A stretch of 59,451 bases of DNA, from assembly GCA_902519325.1 (NCBI GenBank), contig CABYJU010000007.1, positions 1-59,451 of the forward strand, written 5' to 3'. This stretch comes from an uncultured Pelagibacteraceae bacterium (GTDB lineage Bacteria; Pseudomonadota; Alphaproteobacteria; Pelagibacterales; Pelagibacteraceae). The notes beneath the pieces were generated by a model that did not search any database, was not told where the DNA came from, and was given only the letters and a program-made list of their open reading frames with translations. Shown in pieces: positions 1 through 8,123 of this stretch. Within the stretch, counting starts at the first letter, position 1. Every line of letters begins with the position of its first letter. Made by a program: the position numbers and the translations under genes.

Positions 1-60
1 AAAGTCGCTAGTGTTGAAGAATTGGTGCAAAAATTAAAAAATGAGGCTAAGGTAATTTAA
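1..60 (+). CDS. etfB: Electron transfer flavoprotein beta subunit, 3' end only
   Basis: The window opens inside a reading frame whose last 19 codons end in TAA at 58-60. The tail, ending KLKNEAKVI, resembles the C-terminus of ETF beta subunits, and the next gene is ETF alpha starting at the very next base. ETF beta pairs with ETF alpha to form the FAD/AMP-binding heterodimer that accepts electrons from acyl-CoA and N-methyl dehydrogenases. The rest of the gene is off the left edge, so the call rests mainly on the neighbour and the short tail. Confidence 0.8.
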   Translation, partial: KVASVEELVQKLKNEAKVI

Positions 61-1014
61 ATGTCGGTATTATTAATTGCAGAACATAACAATAAAGAAG
101 TAAGACCATTTACATATAATGCTATTACAGCAGCTTCTCAAATAAACGAGGATCTTCATGTTTTGGTTTTAGGTCATCAGGCTGACGAAGTTGCAAAATC
201 TTTATCTGAAGTTCCAAGTGTAAAAAAAGTTATTCATGTCGATAATGAGATTTACGAAAACTATATCGCAGAAAATTATACATCAGCAATAATCAAGCAT
301 GCAGAAAATTATTCACACATTGTAAGCTCAGCAAATACATTTGGCAAAAATTTAATGCCAAGAATCGCAGCATTACTAGATACGTCTCAAGTAAGCGATA
401 TAATTAAAGTTATTTCTGAAGATACTTTTTTAAGACCAATTTATGCAGGAAATGCTTTTGCTACGGTTAAAAGTAATGACAAAAAAAAATGTGTTACTAT
501 AAGACCGACGTCATTTGATCCTGCTGATAAGAGTGGTGGATCTGCTGAAATTACAAAATCTGATCCAGCAGAAGCTAGTTCATCAACTAAATTTCTAAAG
601 AAAGAAGAAGTTAAGTCAGACAGACCAGAGCTTGGAACAGCTAGAATAGTTATTTCTGGTGGCAGAGGAATGCAAAATGGCGAAAATTTCAAATTAATAA
701 GTGATATTGCGGATAAACTTAATGCAGCAATTGGTGCATCTAGAGCAGCAGTTGATGCAGGTTATATTACGAATGATCATCAAGTAGGACAAACGGGTAA
801 AGTGGTAGTCCCAGATTTATATATTGCAGTTGGAATTTCAGGTGCGATACAGCACTTAGCAGGAATGAAAGAAAGCAAAGTTATTGTAGCTATAAATAAA
901 GACGGTGAAGCTCCAATTTTTAGTGTCGCAGATTACGGATTAGAAGCAGATCTTTTTGAGGCGCTTCCTCAGTTTTTGTCAGAATTGAACAAATTAAACA
1001 CTATACAAAAATAG
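61..1014 (+). CDS. etfA: Electron transfer flavoprotein alpha subunit
   Basis: 317 residues, the normal length for ETF alpha. The N-terminal half is the variable alpha/beta domain. The C-terminal FAD domain (about 190-315) shows the family motifs: ISGGRG (198-203), [10 protein letters not shown] (225-234), QVGQTGKVV (241-249), GISGAIQH (258-265) and NKDGEAPIF near 279. It takes electrons from flavin dehydrogenases and passes them to ETF-QO, encoded 24 bases downstream. The ATG follows the etfB stop with no gap, so translation is probably coupled. The dimethylglycine dehydrogenase at 10816 belongs to a family that commonly donates to ETF. Confidence 0.96.
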   Translation: MSVLLIAEHNNKEVRPFTYNAITAASQINEDLHVLVLGHQADEVAKSLSEVPSVKKVIHVDNEIYENYIAENYTSAIIKHAENYSHIVSSANTFGKNLMPRIAALLDTSQVSDIIKVISEDTFLRPIYAGNAFATVKSNDKKKCVTIRPTSFDPADKSGGSAEITKSDPAEASSSTKFLKKEEVKSDRPELGTARIVISGGRGMQNGENFKLISDIADKLNAAIGASRAAVDAGYITNDHQVGQTGKVVVPDLYIAVGISGAIQHLAGMKESKVIVAINKDGEAPIFSVADYGLEADLFEALPQFLSELNKLNTIQK

Positions 1015-1038
1015 CAAATACTGTAAGAAATTATCATT

Positions 1039-2658
1039 ATGTCCAGAGAAGTGATGGAATACGATGTTGTCATCGTAGGTGGCGGACCATCAGGACTTTC
1101 AACTGCAATTAAATTAAAGCAGTTAAATCCAGATATTAATGTCTGCCTTTTAGAGAAAGCATCTGAAATAGGTGCACATATTTTATCAGGGAACGTGTTT
1201 GAAACACGTGCTTTAGACGAACTAATACCTAATTGGAAAGAATTAAATGCTCCAATTAAAACGAAAGTTACAAAAGAAAAATTTTTATTTTTAGGCAAAC
1301 AAAAATCATTAAGTTGGCCAACATGGTTACTTCCTAAGGTTCAACAAAATCATAACAATTATATTATAAGTCTTGCAAATCTTTGTAGATGGTTGGCAGA
1401 ACAGGCTGAGGGATTAGGTGTCGAAATATTCCCAGGATTTCCAGCAAGTGAAGTTTTATATAATGATGATGGATCAGTTAAAGGAATTGTAACCCAAGAT
1501 ATGGGTATCGACAAAGAAGGAAATAAAAAAGATACTTATGAACCAGGAATGGAATTGCATGCAAAAGTTACAGTATTTGCAGAAGGATGCAGAGGTCACT
1601 TAGGAAAAGAATTAATTAAGAAGTTTGAGTTGGATAAAGGCAAAAATCCTCAACAATATGGAATTGGTTTTAAAGAAATTTGGGAGATAGATGAAAAAAA
1701 TCATACAGAAGGTTTAGTAATTCATACTGCTGGATGGCCTTTAGACAATAATACCTACGGTGGAAGTTTTATGTATCATGCGGAAAATAAACAAGTTTTT
1801 CTTGGTTACGTAATTGGATTAGATTACCAAAATCCTCATCTTTCACCTTTCGATGAATTCCAAAGATTTAAAACTCATCCAGATATAAAAAAAATAATTG
1901 AAGGTGGAAAAAGAATTTCTTATGGCGCAAGAGCTTTAATTGAGGGGGGTATACAGAGTTTACCTCAGATGTTTATGCCAGGTGCTTTGTTAGTTGGATG
2001 TGATGCAGGAACATTAAATATGCCTAAAATAAAAGGGTCTCATACTGCAATGAAGAGTGGAATGATCGCTGCTGAAACAATTTATGAGCATCTTACAAAA
2101 AATATAAATTTATCTACATATGAACAAAAATTTAAAGAAAGTTGGGTTTACAAAGAATTATATGAGGCAAGAAATGTAAAACCAAGTTTCTCTTGGGGTT
2201 TAATTCTAGGTATATTATTTACTGGAATTGACCAGATTTTATTTAGAGGAAATCTTCCTTTCACATTAAAGCATAAACACGCTGATCATGAAGCTTTAAA
2301 ACCAGCAGATAAAATGCCAAAAATTGATTATCCTAAGCCTGATAATGTTATTACTTTTGATAAAACTAGCTCAGTTTATTTGACGGGTACAATTCATGAT
2401 GACAATCAACCAGTCCACTTAAAGCTTAAAGATCCAGATTTGCCTATAAAATATACTTTGGAAAAATTTGATGAGCCTGCACAAAGATATTGTCCAGCAG
2501 GAGTTTATGAAGTTCAAGAAGTAAATTCTGTTCAAAAATTTGTAATAAATGCACAAAATTGCATACATTGTAAAACATGTGATATTAAAGAGCCGTCCCA
2601 AAATATCACTTGGGTAACCCCAGAAGGTGGAGGCGGACCTAAATACGGAAATATGTAA
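1039..2658 (+). CDS. Electron transfer flavoprotein-ubiquinone oxidoreductase
   Basis: 539 residues, matching ETF-QO length. A dinucleotide-binding Rossmann motif, VVIVGGGPSG, lies at about residues 10-19. The C-terminus carries the single 4Fe-4S domain with cysteines near 485, 508, 511 and 514 (CIHCKTCDIK) followed by the typical WVTPEGGGGPKY end. The enzyme is a monotopic inner-membrane protein that oxidises reduced ETF and reduces ubiquinone. It is the third gene of the etfB-etfA unit. Its stop codon directly abuts the stop of the convergent DUF2237 gene as TAATTA, leaving no room for a terminator. An in-frame ATG six codons in (MEYDVV) is an alternative start. Confidence 0.95.
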   Translation: MSREVMEYDVVIVGGGPSGLSTAIKLKQLNPDINVCLLEKASEIGAHILSGNVFETRALDELIPNWKELNAPIKTKVTKEKFLFLGKQKSLSWPTWLLPKVQQNHNNYIISLANLCRWLAEQAEGLGVEIFPGFPASEVLYNDDGSVKGIVTQDMGIDKEGNKKDTYEPGMELHAKVTVFAEGCRGHLGKELIKKFELDKGKNPQQYGIGFKEIWEIDEKNHTEGLVIHTAGWPLDNNTYGGSFMYHAENKQVFLGYVIGLDYQNPHLSPFDEFQRFKTHPDIKKIIEGGKRISYGARALIEGGIQSLPQMFMPGALLVGCDAGTLNMPKIKGSHTAMKSGMIAAETIYEHLTKNINLSTYEQKFKESWVYKELYEARNVKPSFSWGLILGILFTGIDQILFRGNLPFTLKHKHADHEALKPADKMPKIDYPKPDNVITFDKTSSVYLTGTIHDDNQPVHLKLKDPDLPIKYTLEKFDEPAQRYCPAGVYEVQEVNSVQKFVINAQNCIHCKTCDIKEPSQNITWVTPEGGGGPKYGNM

Positions 2659-3033
2659 TTAAGATAAATCTATTGCAAACTTTTTTAAAGTTTCAATTGG
2701 AATAAGTTTCAAAGTGTTTTTATGAGTTTTTTTTAAATAAATAGGACATCCTTTTCCCGCTTCCAAAGCTCTAGCATACCAACCTGCACACACACACCAA
2801 CTATCACCATCTTTCAAACCGGGAAAACCAAACTCAGGATGAGGTGTAATTAAATCATTCCCTGCTTCTTTGCACCATTCTAAAAATTCACTATTTACTT
2901 TTGCACAAACAGTGTGCACACCATGATCATTTTCATCTGTATTACAACATCCGTCCCTATACCATCCTGTTAAAGGATCATTGGAACATAACTCCAAGTC
3001 TTCGTCTAAAACGTTTTTTTGTTTATCAGCCAT
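2659..3033 (-). CDS. DUF2237 family protein
   Basis: 124 residues matching the DUF2237 pattern: GWYRDGCCNT (about 23-32), DHGVHTVCAKV, GNDLITPHPEFGFPGLKDGD and WCVCAGWYARAL. The many conserved Cys, His and Trp residues suggest a folded metal- or redox-sensitive protein, but the family has no established function. The start overlaps the stop of the upstream oxygenase by 8 bases, so the two genes, and probably hisI before them, are co-transcribed on the minus strand. No signal peptide or membrane segment is visible. Confidence 0.85.
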   Translation of the reverse strand: MADKQKNVLDEDLELCSNDPLTGWYRDGCCNTDENDHGVHTVCAKVNSEFLEWCKEAGNDLITPHPEFGFPGLKDGDSWCVCAGWYARALEAGKGCPIYLKKTHKNTLKLIPIETLKKFAIDLS

Positions 3034-3634
3034 GAAACAATTGTGTTAATTTTTTATCAATATCTATGTTAAAAGAAAATGATCTTCTTTCACCATCAGC
3101 TTTAAATGGATATGCGGTATGCATTAAATTATTTGGAAATAAAATCAGATCACCAACTTTTGGTTTATGATTAAATATAGAATTATTTAAAAAAGATTTA
3201 GAACCATAAATAAAATCAATTGTTCCGTTAGTTTTAATTTTTTTTTGTCCTTTTGTTAAATTGTTTGGAATTTTTAAATAACCAACTCCAGAAACATTAC
3301 CATCATGGAAATGTACAGGATTATAATCATTTTTAAATTGTCTTACGACCCATAAATTCTTAATTTTAATATTTTTTGACTTCTTATTAAGATTTTTTTT
3401 TAAATATTGATTTACGCTTTTAAAAATAAAACTTTTTAAATTTTTCTTTATAAATTTATTTTTTAATTCGATTTCTTGTTCAACTTGACCTACTAACTTC
3501 TTTGAATAGTCATTTGATTTTGATTTTTTCTTATCTTTAATAATGCTTTCAACCTCGTCATTAATTTTTTTTACTAAGTTTGATGGAATTTTAATCACAG
3601 CAATTTTTGGTCCAAACGGACTTAAAACTTTCAT
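3026..3634 (-). CDS. Putative 2-oxoglutarate/Fe(II) oxygenase
   Basis: 202 residues using the ATG at 3634. A longer frame opens at 3712, but it overlaps hisI by 71 bases and adds only a lysine-rich extension; the chosen ATG lies 7 bases after the hisI stop and begins MKVLSPFGP. The C-terminal half has the jelly-roll iron site of 2OG-Fe(II) oxygenases: HFHDG (His 108 and 110), a distal His at about 172 (LMHTAYPF), and Arg at 183-184 for the 2-oxoglutarate carboxylate. It resembles the uncharacterised TIGR02466-type oxygenases; the substrate is unknown. The middle is very Lys/Asn-rich, as is usual in this genome. Confidence 0.72.
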   Translation of the reverse strand: MKVLSPFGPKIAVIKIPSNLVKKINDEVESIIKDKKKSKSNDYSKKLVGQVEQEIELKNKFIKKNLKSFIFKSVNQYLKKNLNKKSKNIKIKNLWVVRQFKNDYNPVHFHDGNVSGVGYLKIPNNLTKGQKKIKTNGTIDFIYGSKSFLNNSIFNHKPKVGDLILFPNNLMHTAYPFKADGERRSFSFNIDIDKKLTQLFHG

Positions 3635-3641
3635 CAATTTT

Positions 3642-4130
3642 TTATATTTTTGTTGGATTAGGTTGTCCTTTATAAACAACCTCTGGATCAAATTTTTTTT
3701 CTTCTTCTTCAAATTTCATTTCGATTTGTCTTGCATTATCAATTTTACCCAAAGGAACAGATCTGTAAAAACAGGATCTGTACCCAACGTGGCAACTAGA
3801 GCCTTCGCCAATATCTACAGTCATCCAAACTGCATCTTGATCATCATCAATTCGAATCTCCTTTACTTTTTGAACAAACCCACTTGTTTTTCCTTTGTGC
3901 CAAATTGATTGTCTTGATCTGCTCCAGTAATGAGCTTCTTTAGTTTCAATAGTTAACTTGAAGGCTTCGACATTCATATACCCATGCATTAATATTTCTT
4001 TTGTTTTTGAGCATGTTGTAATGACTGGAATCAATCCATCATTGTCGAATTTAGGAGATAAAAGCTTACCTTCTTCTATTTCTGCTACATTTTCTCTTTT
4101 TTTAAACATATATGTGGAATTATCTAACAT
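3642..4130 (-). CDS. hisI: Phosphoribosyl-AMP cyclohydrolase (histidine biosynthesis)
   Basis: 162 residues. HisI opens the adenine ring of phosphoribosyl-AMP, the third step of histidine synthesis. Visible family signatures are SRSRQSIWHKGKTSGF (70-85), the metal-binding acidic patch DDDQDA (95-100) and the zinc cysteines in SSCHVGYRSCFYRSVP (Cys113, Cys120). The common DCD form of the acidic patch is DQD here, a variant I associate with alphaproteobacterial HisI. There is no fused HisE domain. The gene is divergent from folE across 57 bases; folE-hisI linkage is common in Alphaproteobacteria. A second ATG at codon 8 (MFKKREN) is a possible start. Confidence 0.93.
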   Translation of the reverse strand: MLDNSTYMFKKRENVAEIEEGKLLSPKFDNDGLIPVITTCSKTKEILMHGYMNVEAFKLTIETKEAHYWSRSRQSIWHKGKTSGFVQKVKEIRIDDDQDAVWMTVDIGEGSSCHVGYRSCFYRSVPLGKIDNARQIEMKFEEEEKKFDPEVVYKGQPNPTKI

Positions 4131-4187
4131 AATAATAAATATATTAAATATTTTAAAATTAAGGTTTTATATATATAAAAGCACGTC

Positions 4188-4790
4188 ATGAAATTAGTAA
4201 AAAACGAAAACGAAAAGAAAATTAATGAAGTAACTGATAAAGAAGCTGAAGAAGCTTTTGTCAAAATCCTTAAATGGCTAGGTGAAGATCCTACTAGAGA
4301 AGGTTTATTGGAAACTCCAAAAAGAGTTACAAAAGCATTTAAAGAATATTTCAAAGGCTACAAAGAAGATCCTAAAGCAGTTTTAGATAAAACATTTGGT
4401 GATGTTGAAGGCTATAGCGATATGGTTGTTCAAAAAAATATTTCAGTTCAAAGTCATTGCGAACATCACATGGCACCAATTATAGGAATTGCTCATGTAG
4501 CATATATTCCAAATCAAAGAGTTGTAGGATTAAGTAAAATAGCAAGAGTAGTAGAAGTATTTTCTAAAAGATTACAAACACAAGAAAGATTAACTGTTCA
4601 GATCGCTAATACTTTAATGGAGTCGTTGGATGCAAAAGGAGTTGCGGTAACAATAGATTCAACTCATCAGTGTATGACTATGAGAGGTATAAAAAAAGAG
4701 CAAGCTACCACAGTTACAAATTTTTATCTTGGACAGTTTAAAGACGATTTAAGTTATCAAAATAGATATTTGCGATTTATTGCAAAATAA
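4188..4790 (+). CDS. folE: GTP cyclohydrolase I (zinc-dependent type)
   Basis: 200 residues, normal for FolE. It converts GTP to dihydroneopterin triphosphate, the first step of tetrahydrofolate synthesis. The active-site signature SHCEHHMAP gives Cys91, His93 and His94; the third zinc ligand is Cys162 in HQCMTMRG. The N-terminal segment GEDPTREGLLETPKRV (32-47) is also typical. These cysteines identify the zinc-dependent FolE1 form. The gene is divergent from hisI and followed after 15 bases by the acuI-like gene. Confidence 0.96.
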   Translation: MKLVKNENEKKINEVTDKEAEEAFVKILKWLGEDPTREGLLETPKRVTKAFKEYFKGYKEDPKAVLDKTFGDVEGYSDMVVQKNISVQSHCEHHMAPIIGIAHVAYIPNQRVVGLSKIARVVEVFSKRLQTQERLTVQIANTLMESLDAKGVAVTIDSTHQCMTMRGIKKEQATTVTNFYLGQFKDDLSYQNRYLRFIAK

Positions 4791-4805
4791 TATTTACTGA
4801 TAAAC

Positions 4806-5807
4806 ATGGCGGACTCATTTAAAGCAGTTGTAATAAACAATCAGAACGAAAATTTTACAAGAGAAGTCAAAGAACTAAGTTTAGATCATTTTAAAGATGG
4901 TGAGGTGCTAGTTAAGATAGATTATTCTGATCTTAATTGGAAAGATGCAATGATACTAAAAGATGGTGGTAAGTTAGTGAAAGAGTATCCAAGAATACCT
5001 GGCATTGATTTTTCTGGAACTGTTGCACAAGGTGATGGTGAAGAATTTAAAGAAGGAGACAGAGTTATATTAACAGGTTGCAGAGCAGGTGAACTTTTTG
5101 ATGGTGGATATTCTCAATACGCAAAAGTTAAAAAGGATCATATTACAAAAACACCTGAAGGTATGACAAATAAACAAGCTATGATTTTAGGTACTGCTGG
5201 TCTTACTGGTTTATTATGTGCTTTTGCAGTTAAAGCAAGAGAGGAACTATTGATGCAGTCAAAAGTTAATGATGTATTAGTAACTGGTTCTACAGGAGGT
5301 GTTGGAATGGTGGCAGTAATGGTTCTTGCTAAAATGGGAATTAACGTTACAGCGATAACTGGTAAACCAGATAAAGCAGATTATCTAAAAGAACTTGGCG
5401 CTAAAAACGTTATAGATCGTAAAGAATTTGAGGGTGAAGCAAGATTAATAGATAAAGGAACATGGGATGGTGTTGTAGATACTGTGGGCGGTAACATTTT
5501 ATCTAATGCAATAGCTCAGACTAAACCAAAAGGAATTGTTGCTATATGTGGAAATGCTAGTGGCAATAAATTAAATACTTCAGTAATTCCATTTATTTTA
5601 AGAGCAGTCAAATTATGGGGAGTGGACTCGGTTAATATCAGTAAAAAAAGAAAAGAGTTTGTATGGGGAGAATTTCCTGCTTTGCTAGATTTTAATATTT
5701 TAGAAAAATCAGTAAATACTATTGGATTAGATGAATTATTAAATGTCTATCCTGATATATTAAAAGGTAATTTAAAAAATAAAATTGTAGTGGATGTAAA
5801 TAAATAA
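4806..5807 (+). CDS. acuI: YhdH/YhfP-type quinone oxidoreductase, probable acrylyl-CoA reductase
   Basis: 333 residues of the medium-chain dehydrogenase superfamily, YhdH/AcuI branch. The start MADSFKAVVINN, SDLNWKDAMI (41-50), PRIPGIDFSGTV (62-73) and NADPH loop VLVTGSTGGVGMVA (157-170) fit AcuI. TGKPDKADYL follows the second strand. No structural zinc cysteine cluster is present, as expected for this branch. AcuI reduces acrylyl-CoA to propionyl-CoA and detoxifies acrylate from DMSP, a major substrate of marine Alphaproteobacteria. The propionyl-CoA could feed the methylcitrate genes at the right end of this window, although no prpD is seen here. The stop overlaps the start of a LysR gene (TAATG). 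The exact substrate is inferred. Confidence 0.82.
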   Translation: MADSFKAVVINNQNENFTREVKELSLDHFKDGEVLVKIDYSDLNWKDAMILKDGGKLVKEYPRIPGIDFSGTVAQGDGEEFKEGDRVILTGCRAGELFDGGYSQYAKVKKDHITKTPEGMTNKQAMILGTAGLTGLLCAFAVKAREELLMQSKVNDVLVTGSTGGVGMVAVMVLAKMGINVTAITGKPDKADYLKELGAKNVIDRKEFEGEARLIDKGTWDGVVDTVGGNILSNAIAQTKPKGIVAICGNASGNKLNTSVIPFILRAVKLWGVDSVNISKKRKEFVWGEFPALLDFNILEKSVNTIGLDELLNVYPDILKGNLKNKIVVDVNK

Positions 5808-6697
5808 TGGATTGGGATAAATTAAAGATTTTTCATGCAGTTGCTGAGGCAGGTAGCTTTACTAGTGCAACAGTAATTCTAAATCTAAGTCAATCTGCAA
5901 TTAGTAGACAAATTCAATCTTTAGAAGATGACTTAAAAGTTAAGTTATTTGAGAGACATGCTAGAGGATTAACTCTTACAGAAAATGGAGAATATGTATT
6001 TAAAACAGCTCATGAAGTTATCTCCAAATTAAAAGAGGTAGAAACAACTTTAGGAGACAAAAAAACCAAACCTTCTGGAAAATTATCAGTAACAACTGTA
6101 GTAAGTTTTGGAACAACCTGGTTAACACCAAGAATACAAGAATTTATGCAACTTAATCCTGAAATTGAGGTTGAACTGATATTTGATGATAGAGAACTAG
6201 ATTTAAGCACAAGACAAGCGGATATTGGTATATTTATGAGAAGACCAAAACAGCTAAACTATATTCAAAAAAAGCTTATTGATATCAACTACCATATCTA
6301 TGGATCACCAAAATACTTAGAAAAACATGGATATCCTAAGACAATTAATGATTTAAATAAGCACAACTTTATTTCATTTGGTAGAGGAGCTCCATCTCCA
6401 GTTTATAATCCAGATTGGGCATTAAAACTTGGAATGAAAGATAATAAAAAAAGAAAAACTGTAATGAGAGTGAATAGTGTTTATGGTTTACTATTAGCTG
6501 TTCAAAGCGGTGTAGGGCTAGCTGCAATTCCAGATTACTTGACTGTGAAACAACCAAATATTGTTAAAGTTTTACCAAGCGTTCAAGGTCCAACTACTGA
6601 GGCACACTTTGTATATCCTCAATCACTTAAAAATGTTGCTAGAGTTCAAGCTTTCAGGAACTTCCTTTACAGTAAAATTTCTGAGTGGGAATTTTAA
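5807..6697 (+). CDS. LysR family transcriptional regulator
   Basis: 296 residues. The N-terminal winged helix-turn-helix spans about 1-60 (DWDKLKIFHAVAEAGSFTSA, then LSQSAISRQIQSLE), followed by a linker helix and a periplasmic-binding-fold effector domain (about 90-290). The ATG overlaps the acuI stop as TAATG, so regulator and reductase are translationally coupled. That arrangement suggests it responds to an acuI-related metabolite, perhaps acrylate or a CoA thioester. LysR regulators are more often divergent from their targets, so this is inference. The next promoter downstream is that of the iron operon. Confidence 0.9.
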   Translation: MDWDKLKIFHAVAEAGSFTSATVILNLSQSAISRQIQSLEDDLKVKLFERHARGLTLTENGEYVFKTAHEVISKLKEVETTLGDKKTKPSGKLSVTTVVSFGTTWLTPRIQEFMQLNPEIEVELIFDDRELDLSTRQADIGIFMRRPKQLNYIQKKLIDINYHIYGSPKYLEKHGYPKTINDLNKHNFISFGRGAPSPVYNPDWALKLGMKDNKKRKTVMRVNSVYGLLLAVQSGVGLAAIPDYLTVKQPNIVKVLPSVQGPTTEAHFVYPQSLKNVARVQAFRNFLYSKISEWEF

Positions 6698-6726
6698 ATA
6701 AATCATCAAAAAAAACAGTACTAATT

Positions 6727-6745
6727 GCAATTGATTATCAATTGC
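6727..6745. promoter_or_regulatory. Distal Fur-like palindrome
   Basis: GCAATTGATTATCAATTGC is a 19-bp near-perfect palindrome in the 146-base gap before the iron-binding-protein gene. Compared by eye with the classical Fur box GATAATGATAATCATTATC it matches at about 12 of 19 positions. A second copy starts 28 bases downstream. It is read as a candidate Fur/Irr-family operator because of symmetry, repetition and location. Confidence 0.5.
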
Positions 6746-6754
6746 GACAATATT

Positions 6755-6773
6755 GCAATTGATAATCATTTTC
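6755..6773. promoter_or_regulatory. Proximal Fur-like box upstream of iron transporter
   Basis: GCAATTGATAATCATTTTC matches the classical 19-bp Fur box at 15 of 19 positions, including the core GATAATCAT. It repeats the half-site GCAATTGAT found 28 bases upstream and lies about 70 bases before the iron-binding-protein ATG. The inferred role is iron-dependent repression of the operon at 6844-10789. Confidence 0.62.
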
Positions 6774-6843
6774 ATTGAGAATAGTTATCATCCGCATTGC
6801 AGGACAAATTACGTTTAATATAAATGTAAATTTAAGGAGTAGA

Positions 6844-7866
6844 ATGAGAAAATTAACAATAATTTCATTGTTTTTTGCTTTAATTTCAAGTTTTACGATT
6901 GCAGCTGAGGTCAATATTTTTAGTGCAAGACACTATGATTCTGACATTCAATTATATGAAAAGTTCACAGCAGCAACAGGAATTAAAGTAAACGTAGTAT
7001 CAGGTAAAGATAAAGCCCTGCAGAAAAGAATTACTGAAGAGGGAGCAGATTGTGTTGGAGATTTATACATCACAGCTGATGCTGGAAGACTAGGTGCATT
7101 TGCAGCAAAAGGAATGATGCAAAATGCAGGCTGGTCAAAAGCTATTAAGGATGCCGTACCTGCACAATTTAGATCTGCAAAATGGACTGGAATAGCTAAA
7201 AGAGCAAGAATAATTTATTATTCACCTGAAAGAGTAAATGCAAACGAACTTAATGGTATGACTTACGAAGGTCTAGCTGATCCAAAATGGAAAGGCAGAT
7301 TAGTAATAAGAAAATCTAACAACATTTATAACCAATCTTTAGTTGCTTCACTTGTTAAGAATAATGGTAAAGCAAAAACCGCAGAATGGTCTAAAGCTGT
7401 TGTAGCAAACATGGCTAGAACTCCAAAAGGTAACGACCGTGCTCAAATCATGGCTGTTGCTGCAGGAGAAGCTGATATTGCTGTTGCAAACACGTACTAT
7501 CATGCGTTGATGTTATCCGGAAAAAAAGGTGCTGAACAACAAGAAGCAGCAAAAAAAGTAATGCCTTTTTTCCCGAATCAACAAGATAGAGGAACGCACA
7601 TTAATATTAGTGGAGCTGGTATGCTTAAACATGCACCAAACAAAGCTAATGCTGTAAAATTAGTTGAGTTTTTATTATCAACAGAGGCTCAAAATCACAT
7701 TGTAAATAATACTTTTGAGTATCCAATGATAGGTGGTGTAACACCTAATGATTTAGTTCCAGGTAAAGAAATGAACTTTGTGATGGATACTAAAACAAGT
7801 GTTAAGTCATACGGTGCAAAACAAGCAGATGCATTAGAAGTAATGTTAGCTGCTGGTTGGAAGTAA
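6844..7866 (+). CDS. Iron(III) ABC transporter substrate-binding protein (FutA/FbpA type)
   Basis: 340 residues from the ATG at 6844, preceded by the strong ribosome site AAGGAG at 6835-6840. An upstream TTG at 6775 would extend the frame through the promoter region and is rejected. A Sec signal peptide (MRKLTIISLFFALISS, cleavage near TIAA/EV) precedes a ferric-binding fold. Likely iron ligands are His30 and Tyr31 (SARHYDSD), Tyr162 (SNNIYNQ) and the paired Tyr218-Tyr219 (ANTYYHALM). It captures ferric iron in the periplasm and delivers it to the permease encoded next. Two Fur-like boxes lie upstream and a stem-loop lies downstream. Confidence 0.94.
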   Translation: MRKLTIISLFFALISSFTIAAEVNIFSARHYDSDIQLYEKFTAATGIKVNVVSGKDKALQKRITEEGADCVGDLYITADAGRLGAFAAKGMMQNAGWSKAIKDAVPAQFRSAKWTGIAKRARIIYYSPERVNANELNGMTYEGLADPKWKGRLVIRKSNNIYNQSLVASLVKNNGKAKTAEWSKAVVANMARTPKGNDRAQIMAVAAGEADIAVANTYYHALMLSGKKGAEQQEAAKKVMPFFPNQQDRGTHINISGAGMLKHAPNKANAVKLVEFLLSTEAQNHIVNNTFEYPMIGGVTPNDLVPGKEMNFVMDTKTSVKSYGAKQADALEVMLAAGWK

Positions 7867-8040
7867 ATGACAGCTGTTAAAAAAAAATTTACTACGGAAG
7901 TTGATTATAATAAATCTACCAAAGCCTGTCCTGCATGTGCTTCGGAGTGTGAAAAAATCAATAAACGTGTAAATAATAGAAAATTGTCTGAAATTAAAAC
8001 TAAGGAGGTTCCGCATATCCTAAAAGTATTTAATTTTTGA
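7867..8040 (+). CDS. 57-residue Cys-rich small protein in the iron operon
   Basis: An ATG directly follows the stop of the iron-binding-protein gene (TAA then ATG, no gap) and opens a 57-codon frame ending TGA at 8038-8040. The product starts MTAVKKKFTTEV and has a three-cysteine motif CPACASEC (residues 21-28), then a basic tail ending LKVFNF. No signal peptide or membrane segment is visible, so it should be cytoplasmic. The Cys-x2-Cys-x3-Cys spacing suggests metal, FeS or redox chemistry. I recognise no family. Its position between receptor and permease genes argues for a role in iron uptake or sensing. It is short enough to be missed by usual length cutoffs. Confidence 0.68.
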   Translation: MTAVKKKFTTEVDYNKSTKACPACASECEKINKRVNNRKLSEIKTKEVPHILKVFNF

Positions 8041-8053
8041 TTTTCTAAAGTTT

Positions 8054-8087
8054 GTGCCTATGGTTTGGTCTCCTAAACCATGGGCAC
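8054..8087 (+). terminator. Stem-loop between iron receptor and permease genes
   Basis: The arms 8054-8066 (GTGCCTATGGTTT) and 8075-8087 (AAACCATGGGCAC) pair over 13 bases with one G-U wobble and an 8-base loop, followed by a short TTTT run. It resembles a weak intrinsic terminator or an RNA-stabilising hairpin. It ends 36 bases before the permease ATG, so it could lower permease transcript relative to receptor transcript. Confidence 0.72.
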
Positions 8088-8123
8088 TTTTGATTTTCAT
8101 GATTATAAGGCGGATTATAATAT

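Noticed and set aside
969-1298. 109-codon minus-strand frame over the etfA/ETF-QO junction
   Set aside because: Antisense to two well-supported genes with no recognisable domain.
3635-3712. Longer start for the 2OG oxygenase
   Set aside because: It would overlap hisI by 71 bases and add only a Lys-rich tail; ATG 3634 lies 7 bases after the hisI stop.
6775-6843. N-terminal extension of the iron-binding protein from a TTG
   Set aside because: It runs through the promoter region next to the Fur-like boxes and would put 23 residues ahead of a good signal peptide; AAGGAG precedes the ATG at 6844.
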